64,000 bases of DNA from Acinetobacter sp. C26M (GTDB lineage Bacteria; Pseudomonadota; Gammaproteobacteria; Pseudomonadales; Moraxellaceae). Under the pieces are notes generated by a model. That model had not been told where the DNA came from, did not search any database, and worked only from the letters and a program-made list of their open reading frames with translations. The position numbers were made by a program, and so were the translations under genes. Below, piece after piece: positions 58,946 through 64,000 of this stretch (position 1 is the first letter of the stretch; the number at the start of each line of letters is the position of its first letter). The stretch lies in assembly GCF_023702675.1 (NCBI RefSeq), contig NZ_CP098478.1:3348001-3412000 (forward strand). The letters run 5' to 3'.

Positions 58946-60940
58946 TTAAGGCCCACTACGTACAGGAATCGTGCTCATCCGTTTTTCTAACGATTGCGAT
59001 CCCTGCCCTAACACCACACCGTAATGCGTGGCATTGGTCATGACATGTTTTACATAGTCACGTGTTTCCAATAATGGAATGGTTTCCGTGTACTGATCTG
59101 CAGCCATAATCTGAACATCAGGCTGCCAACGACGCGCACGATTTGGACCAGCGTTATAGCCTGCGGTTGCCAACACCGCATTACCACTCAACTGACTTTG
59201 AATCATTGAAAGATAATAAGTACCGTAACGGATGTTGGTGTTCATTTCACTTAAGGCTGCTGGGTTGTAAGTTTCACCCATTTGTCTTGCAATCAATTTT
59301 GCAGTGTTCGGCATGATCTGCATCAAACCACCTGCGCCAACATGAGAACGTGCAGAAGTCACAAAACGACTTTCTTGGCGCATTAAACCATATGCCCACG
59401 CAGGATCAATACCTGCATTGTAACTATGACTGGTCACATTACTACGATGTGGTGTCGCGTAGCGATAAGTATCGTTATGACGAGAAGTAGTACGGTCTGC
59501 TGCATAGATTGCACGATCATACCAGCCCATATCATGCGCACGTTTCGCCGCTGCTAAAAGTAGACCATCGTCGTGCTGTAAATAAGCTTGGCGAACTGCC
59601 CAATTCCACTCACGATTGGTATAGTTTGCTGGTGCATTCACATCTCTTAATGCAAACGCACGTCTAAAATGAATATTTTGATTCAGACGCTGTGTATCTT
59701 GAGCACTCGGTTGTTCATTATAAGGCTGATGGTTATAACGTTCACCTAGGCGATCTTTTGCCAACAAATTATGATAATCATCACCAGATTGCGCCAGTTT
59801 ACGATAGATTTGTTGTGCCGCTTGTTTTGAGCCCCCATCGGAACGCTGTTCTGAAGCACGTGCCAACCAATATTGCCAACGATCTTCCTGCTTTTGTGTC
59901 ACCGACATCGCATCAATCGCACGAATCAAACTTTCCCAAGCACCAAAGCGAATCGCCTGACGGGCATAAATCTCAGCTTCTTCAGGGCTGAATGGATAGC
60001 CATAACTTTGATCATAGGCATTTAATACTTCACGATTAAAGCCATTCTTCATCACGGTGGTACCACCGACATAACCAATGGTGCGATACAAATATTGTTG
60101 TACAGGTTGTGGCACATCTTGAACAGCACGCTGTACATTGCCCAAGGCATTAGTCAAATCACTATCGGCAACGCGTCCCAAGGCAAAGATTAAATAGGCG
60201 TAATCCGCATCATTCGATTTAGGCGCACTCCACAGATAGCCCAATGGATTGGCTTGGATTTGATTGAACTGTGCTAAAGAAAGGTTCAAGCCCATCGTTT
60301 GCGCTGTGGCAATGGCTGGACCAGACTGGCCTGCGCGTAATTGTCCCCATAAACGTTGTTGACGGTCTTGCGCAGTCATCAGCGGGCTAGACAACATCAA
60401 CCGACCTAGACCATTACATGATTCAGGTTGAGAGTTAGTCGCTAACCAAATGTCTTTATATTCTGCAAAAACCAAACTATCACCTGTTTTTGCACGCACT
60501 TGTGCAACGGCACAGCTTTCTTCTTGATCTGGATTGGTCACATAACTCAAAACTGGCTTGGCATCAGCAAAGCTCCCGAGTTTGACTTTTTCTTCCACGT
60601 AATCGGCAGAAAGTTTTTCTGCCATTGCTGATTGTGGATAGCGTTGTGCAAAGCTAATAATTGAAGATGCAGGCTGAAAACCCAAATTGGTGTTCAGTTT
60701 CCAATATTCAGGATAATAACCGAGCGCATCATTTTGCATGTCATATTGGTATTGATCGAGCAAGGCAATATTGCTGGCATTGGCAGCGCGCAAGGCATCA
60801 TTAAACTGTTCATCCAAAGCATAGACGGACGAGCATGCGATCATCCCTCCCACTGCGATAAAACAACGGAAGCTCTTCTTGTTATTCAATTTATGACTTA
60901 CGGTTGTTCTAAAATCACGCTGCTTTTTCATCTTCATCAA
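58946..60940 (-). CDS. slt: Soluble lytic murein transglycosylase
   Basis: A 664-residue periplasmic enzyme that cleaves peptidoglycan to anhydromuropeptides. The N-terminal signal region is FRCFIAVGGMIACSSVYA. A long helical superhelix leads to the C-terminal catalytic domain with AYGLMRQESRFVTSARSHVGAGGLMQIMPNTA (catalytic Glu in QESRF) and NIRYGTYYLSMI...ATAGYNAGPNRARRW. The T2-like gene begins 79 bases after the slt stop. Confidence 0.95.
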   Translation of the reverse strand: MMKMKKQRDFRTTVSHKLNNKKSFRCFIAVGGMIACSSVYALDEQFNDALRAANASNIALLDQYQYDMQNDALGYYPEYWKLNTNLGFQPASSIISFAQRYPQSAMAEKLSADYVEEKVKLGSFADAKPVLSYVTNPDQEESCAVAQVRAKTGDSLVFAEYKDIWLATNSQPESCNGLGRLMLSSPLMTAQDRQQRLWGQLRAGQSGPAIATAQTMGLNLSLAQFNQIQANPLGYLWSAPKSNDADYAYLIFALGRVADSDLTNALGNVQRAVQDVPQPVQQYLYRTIGYVGGTTVMKNGFNREVLNAYDQSYGYPFSPEEAEIYARQAIRFGAWESLIRAIDAMSVTQKQEDRWQYWLARASEQRSDGGSKQAAQQIYRKLAQSGDDYHNLLAKDRLGERYNHQPYNEQPSAQDTQRLNQNIHFRRAFALRDVNAPANYTNREWNWAVRQAYLQHDDGLLLAAAKRAHDMGWYDRAIYAADRTTSRHNDTYRYATPHRSNVTSHSYNAGIDPAWAYGLMRQESRFVTSARSHVGAGGLMQIMPNTAKLIARQMGETYNPAALSEMNTNIRYGTYYLSMIQSQLSGNAVLATAGYNAGPNRARRWQPDVQIMAADQYTETIPLLETRDYVKHVMTNATHYGVVLGQGSQSLEKRMSTIPVRSGP

Positions 60941-61106
60941 TATCTATGCCCAATTTTGCCCTGCTATTATAGTGTAATAAGTCTCGCCTTCTACTATTGT
61001 TGTGTTATGTAAATTACTGATTCATATTCATTAAAATTCACACAATTTTATTCACAAACTGTCCATTTTTGTCAGTTTTTTATTCTCTGCGTTCCGTTTA
61101 AAATAC

Positions 61107-61115
61107 TGCTATAAT
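61107..61115 (+). promoter_or_regulatory. Promoter of miaB-phoH-ybeY
   Basis: An extended -10 box, TGC-TATAAT (TATAAT at 61110-61115), 38 bases before the miaB start. No good -35 box lies upstream, as is common when TGn is present. Confidence 0.55.
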
Positions 61116-61153
61116 CCGCCGTTTATTTAAATCCACCTTGTTTAGGAGCCTGC

Positions 61154-62605
61154 ATGACGGTTCAAACATTCATTCCCAGTGCTGTAAAAGCTGCTTCAGA
61201 AAACACTGTTACCCAGCCAATGCACACCGCTGATGTTTCAATCAAGAAATTGTTTATTGAAACTCAAGGGTGTCAGATGAATGAGTATGACAGTCATCGT
61301 ATGGCAGATTTGTTAGGTGATTCACATGGCTATGTGCTCACTGACAACCCGAATGAAGCAGACATCCTGCTCATGAATACCTGTTCGATTCGTGAAAAAG
61401 CACAAGAGAAGGTATTTAGTGGTTTAGGTCGCTGGCGTAAACTTAAAGAACAAAACCCTGATCTCATTATTGGTGTGGGTGGGTGTGTTGCATCGCAAGA
61501 AGGCGACAATATCCAAAAACGTGCACCTTATGTGGATATGATCTTTGGTCCACAAACACTGCACCGTTTGCCACAAATGCTAGATCAGCATCACGCTCAA
61601 ATTGAAAAACCAAAGAAAGAAAAAATTAAATTGGTTGATATTTCTTTCCCTGATATTGAAAAGTTCGACTTTTTGCCTGAACCCCGTGTCGAAGGCTTTA
61701 AAGCATTCGTTTCAATTATGGAAGGTTGCTCGAAGTACTGTTCATTCTGTGTAGTCCCTTATACCCGTGGCGAAGAAGTGTCTCGTCCCTTAGATGATGT
61801 ATTGGCTGAAATTGCTGGGTTGGCTGAAAAAGGTGTACGTGAAATTAGCCTACTCGGTCAAAACGTAAATGGCTATCGTGGTGAAACCTTCGAAGGCGAA
61901 ATTTGTACTTTCCCTGAGTTACTCCGTTTAGTTGCAGAAATTCCGGGCATTGGCCGCTTGCGTTACACGACCTCTCACCCGCTTGAATTCTCTGAAGATC
62001 TAATTCAATGCTACCGTGATCTACCACAAATGGTTTCGCATTTGCACTTGCCAGTACAAAGCGGTTCAAATGATGTACTACAAGCCATGAAACGTAATCA
62101 TACGATTGATGTCTACATCGATAAAATTGCCAAGTTACGTAAAGTCCGTCCAGATATGCATTTATCTAGCGATTTCATCATCGGCTTCCCAGGGGAAACA
62201 GATGAACACTTTGCTGAAACCTTACAATTCATTAAAGACCTAGATTTCGATCACTCTTATAGTTTTGTCTATTCTAAACGCCCTGGTACACCTGCATCTG
62301 ACTTACCAGACAATACCCCTGAGCAGGTGAAAAAAGATCGTTTGGCTCAAGTACAAGAAGTGATTAAACGTTCTAGTATTGATAAGACTGATGCAATGCT
62401 CGGTAAAATTGAGCGTGTCTTGATTGAGAAGGTTTCGGATAAAGATCCGAATGTTTTAATCGGTACAGCAGACAATACACGTTTAGTGACATTTATCGGT
62501 GATGCCACGTGGATTGGACGTTTCGCAGAGATTGAGATCACTGAAATTAAAACTTTAAATTTAGTTTACGGAGAACTCTTGAATCTTGAACCTGACGTGG
62601 CGTAA
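61154..62605 (+). CDS. miaB: tRNA-2-methylthio-N6-dimethylallyladenosine synthase MiaB
   Basis: A radical-SAM methylthiotransferase acting on i6A37 of tRNA. The 483 residues show the N-terminal auxiliary cluster region ([34 protein letters not shown]), the radical-SAM motif [16 protein letters not shown] (about residue 190) and a C-terminal TRAM domain. It has an N-terminal extension of about 30 residues before [10 protein letters not shown]. It heads miaB-phoH-ybeY. Confidence 0.97.
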   Translation: MTVQTFIPSAVKAASENTVTQPMHTADVSIKKLFIETQGCQMNEYDSHRMADLLGDSHGYVLTDNPNEADILLMNTCSIREKAQEKVFSGLGRWRKLKEQNPDLIIGVGGCVASQEGDNIQKRAPYVDMIFGPQTLHRLPQMLDQHHAQIEKPKKEKIKLVDISFPDIEKFDFLPEPRVEGFKAFVSIMEGCSKYCSFCVVPYTRGEEVSRPLDDVLAEIAGLAEKGVREISLLGQNVNGYRGETFEGEICTFPELLRLVAEIPGIGRLRYTTSHPLEFSEDLIQCYRDLPQMVSHLHLPVQSGSNDVLQAMKRNHTIDVYIDKIAKLRKVRPDMHLSSDFIIGFPGETDEHFAETLQFIKDLDFDHSYSFVYSKRPGTPASDLPDNTPEQVKKDRLAQVQEVIKRSSIDKTDAMLGKIERVLIEKVSDKDPNVLIGTADNTRLVTFIGDATWIGRFAEIEITEIKTLNLVYGELLNLEPDVA

Positions 62606-62644
62606 TGTAAGGGTATTCCTACAGAGCAACAAAAAGGGTTTATC

Positions 62645-63721
62645 TTGACTGCAGCGATTCGACGTACAGTAACGTTCCCTGAGATTCAATTGGAACGTTT
62701 GAAAAGCATGCTCGGTGCGTATAACGGGCATTTAAAACAAATCGAACAACGTTTAGATGTCAAAATTACTCACCGTGGCGATGCCTTTTATCTCGATGGT
62801 GATATAGAAGCGGTCGAAAGAGCCGAAGCACTACTGCAACGGCTCTATCAAGAATCAGAAATTTCCTCACAAATTAGTGCCGATGTCATTCATTTGATGA
62901 TCCAAGGTTCACAGACAGATCGTGAACTGATGGATGATTCAGATCAAGAGCATACAGGTTTAGATAGCGTTTGGTTACAGACCCGCAAAGGGCGAATCAA
63001 TCCACGTGGTGCCAATCAAAAACGCTATGTACAACGTATTTTACAAAGTGATATCTCCTTCGGTATTGGCCCAGCAGGGACAGGTAAAACTTATCTGGCG
63101 GTTGCTGCTGCAGTTGATATGCTGGAACGTAACGAAATTCAACGTATCTTGCTGGTTCGTCCAGCAGTTGAAGCCGGTGAAAAGCTCGGTTTCTTACCCG
63201 GTGATCTCACCCAAAAAATCGATCCCTACTTGCGTCCGCTTTACGATGCCCTCTATGAAATGCTGGGCTTTGAAAAAGTAGCCAAACTGATTGAACGCCA
63301 AGTGATTGAGGTTGCGCCGCTTGCTTATATGCGTGGACGTACGCTAAACCACTCTTTCGTGATTTTAGATGAAGCACAAAACACTACTCCTGAACAGATG
63401 AAGATGTTCCTCACCCGTTTAGGTTTTGGTTCACGTGCCGTGATTACTGGTGATGTCACACAGGTTGACTTGCCGCGTGGGCAGCAATCTGGGTTAGCAC
63501 AAGCATTACGTGTACTTGAAAACGTCCATGAAATTCATATCACCCGTTTCCATTCGCGTGATGTGGTCCGACATCAATTGGTACAAAAAATTGTTGAAGC
63601 TTACGAAGGTTGGGACAGTGAACAGCAACGCCTGTCTGCTGAAGCCCGTGCCGAACGCAAAGCTAAACAAGAAGCGCTGATTGCAGAAAATGATTCTGCT
63701 GCAGATGCGCAACACATTTAG
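62645..63721 (+). CDS. ybeZ: PhoH-family ATPase (YbeZ)
   Basis: A 358-residue ATP-binding protein linked to RNA and ribosome maturation. Walker A is GPAGTGKT (about residue 140) and Walker B is FVILDEAQNTT (about residue 240). The start is a TTG with an AAGGG site upstream; the next Met is about 20 residues in, so the TTG is needed to give the normal N-terminus. It lies 39 bases after miaB and precedes ybeY. Confidence 0.95.
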   Translation: MTAAIRRTVTFPEIQLERLKSMLGAYNGHLKQIEQRLDVKITHRGDAFYLDGDIEAVERAEALLQRLYQESEISSQISADVIHLMIQGSQTDRELMDDSDQEHTGLDSVWLQTRKGRINPRGANQKRYVQRILQSDISFGIGPAGTGKTYLAVAAAVDMLERNEIQRILLVRPAVEAGEKLGFLPGDLTQKIDPYLRPLYDALYEMLGFEKVAKLIERQVIEVAPLAYMRGRTLNHSFVILDEAQNTTPEQMKMFLTRLGFGSRAVITGDVTQVDLPRGQQSGLAQALRVLENVHEIHITRFHSRDVVRHQLVQKIVEAYEGWDSEQQRLSAEARAERKAKQEALIAENDSAADAQHI

Positions 63722-63782
63722 AAAAATCCCCCTCACTCCCCCTTTCGTTGTGACGCTTTAGTCGCATCTCAGGGGGACGATT
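63722..63782. repeat. C/G-run repeat between phoH and ybeY
   Basis: Contains TCCCCCT (63727-63733) and AGGGGGA (63771-63777) as complementary ends, with a second C-run after the first. It resembles the other C/G-run repeats in the window but has a different core. It fills most of the gap. Confidence 0.55.
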
Positions 63783-63795
63783 TTAAGGATCTACT

Positions 63796-64000
63796 TTGAA
63801 AATCAATTTAAGTCTTCAACAAGACTTTCAAGCTGTGGAATTGCCACTTAAACGTGGTCAAATCAAAAAAAATATCGAAACTGCACTGCGTCATGTCGGT
63901 TTTGATGTCAATTGTGAAATTGGAATTGCCTGTGTTGATCTAGCTGAAAGCCATGAGCTCAATCTGCAATACCGCGAAAAAGACAAACCAACCAATGTGC
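63796..64000 (+). CDS. ybeY: Endoribonuclease YbeY (3' end outside window)
   Basis: The frame begins at a TTG (63796) seven bases after an AAGGA ribosome site and runs to the end of the window, giving 68 residues. The last visible part, [16 protein letters not shown], is the YbeY hallmark that comes before its zinc-binding motif. YbeY processes 16S rRNA and helps ribosome quality control. The order miaB-phoH-ybeY is conserved. Confidence 0.92.
   Translation, partial: MKINLSLQQDFQAVELPLKRGQIKKNIETALRHVGFDVNCEIGIACVDLAESHELNLQYREKDKPTNV

Overview
The window looks like a chromosomal segment of an Acinetobacter (Gammaproteobacteria, Moraxellaceae). It has about 40% GC and the gene orders tgt-yajC-secD-secF, ndk-rlmN-pilF-rodZ-ispG-hisS-yfgM-bamB-der, apaH-rsmA-pdxA, rplM-rpsI...sspA-sspB and miaB-phoH-ybeY. 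It also carries several small proteins of Acinetobacter type and GC-rich C/G-run hairpin repeats between genes. Species cannot be fixed without comparing the 16S gene. No prophage, insertion sequence, integron or CRISPR array was seen. The window begins inside a gene and ends inside ybeY.

Layout. 1-6.7 kb: end of a probable DUF3137-type gene, lemA, a repeat-filled gap, then tgt-yajC-secD-secF (queuosine modification and Sec accessory translocase) and a convergent phosphopantetheinyl transferase. 6.7-16 kb: minus-strand housekeeping block der, bamB, yfgM, hisS, ispG, rodZ, pilF, rlmN, ndk. 16-21.8 kb: iscX, a PAP2 phosphatase with a GT4 glycosyltransferase, apaH-rsmA-pdxA and a DUF4124 protein. 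22-25.3 kb: rplM-rpsI with a leader hairpin, a small lipoprotein, sspA-sspB and a tail-anchored unknown.

25.7-28.2 kb holds a compact module: roadblock/LC7 protein, unknown 322-residue protein, Ras-like small GTPase, second roadblock protein. It resembles MglA/MglB and the streptomycete conservons but has a different gene content, and two hairpins lie after its first gene. It is the best candidate here for an undescribed system. 28.5-33.2 kb: a secreted sphingomyelinase-type phosphodiesterase with a lipase-foldase-like partner, then an AraC regulator, a membrane sterol-desaturase-type enzyme and a ferritin-like helical protein.

33.2-44.7 kb is an acyclic terpene utilisation (Atu) cluster in the Pseudomonas order atuA-B-C-D-E-F, with a divergent TetR gene (atuR) whose stop codon overlaps a GNAT acetyltransferase. 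Two inverted repeats built on CCAAGC-N4-GCTTGG lie between atuA and atuR. A third lies over the likely promoter of an unlinked acyl-CoA dehydrogenase at 43.5-44.7 kb, which suggests one AtuR regulon. The pathway would convert citronellol/geraniol-derived acyl-CoAs by dehydrogenation, carboxylation, hydration and further steps.

44.8-46.7 kb: four small conserved proteins. 46.7-52.3 kb: a complete rRNA operon on the minus strand (16S, tRNA-Ile, tRNA-Ala, 23S, 5S, terminator) with a recognisable promoter. 52.5-58.1 kb: a lipocalin-like unknown, pssA, rlmJ, a 2OG-Fe(II) oxygenase, an unknown, DUF2789 and mdh. 58.2-64 kb: an RNase T2-like protein that appears to lack both catalytic motifs, lytic transglycosylase slt, then miaB, phoH and the start of ybeY.
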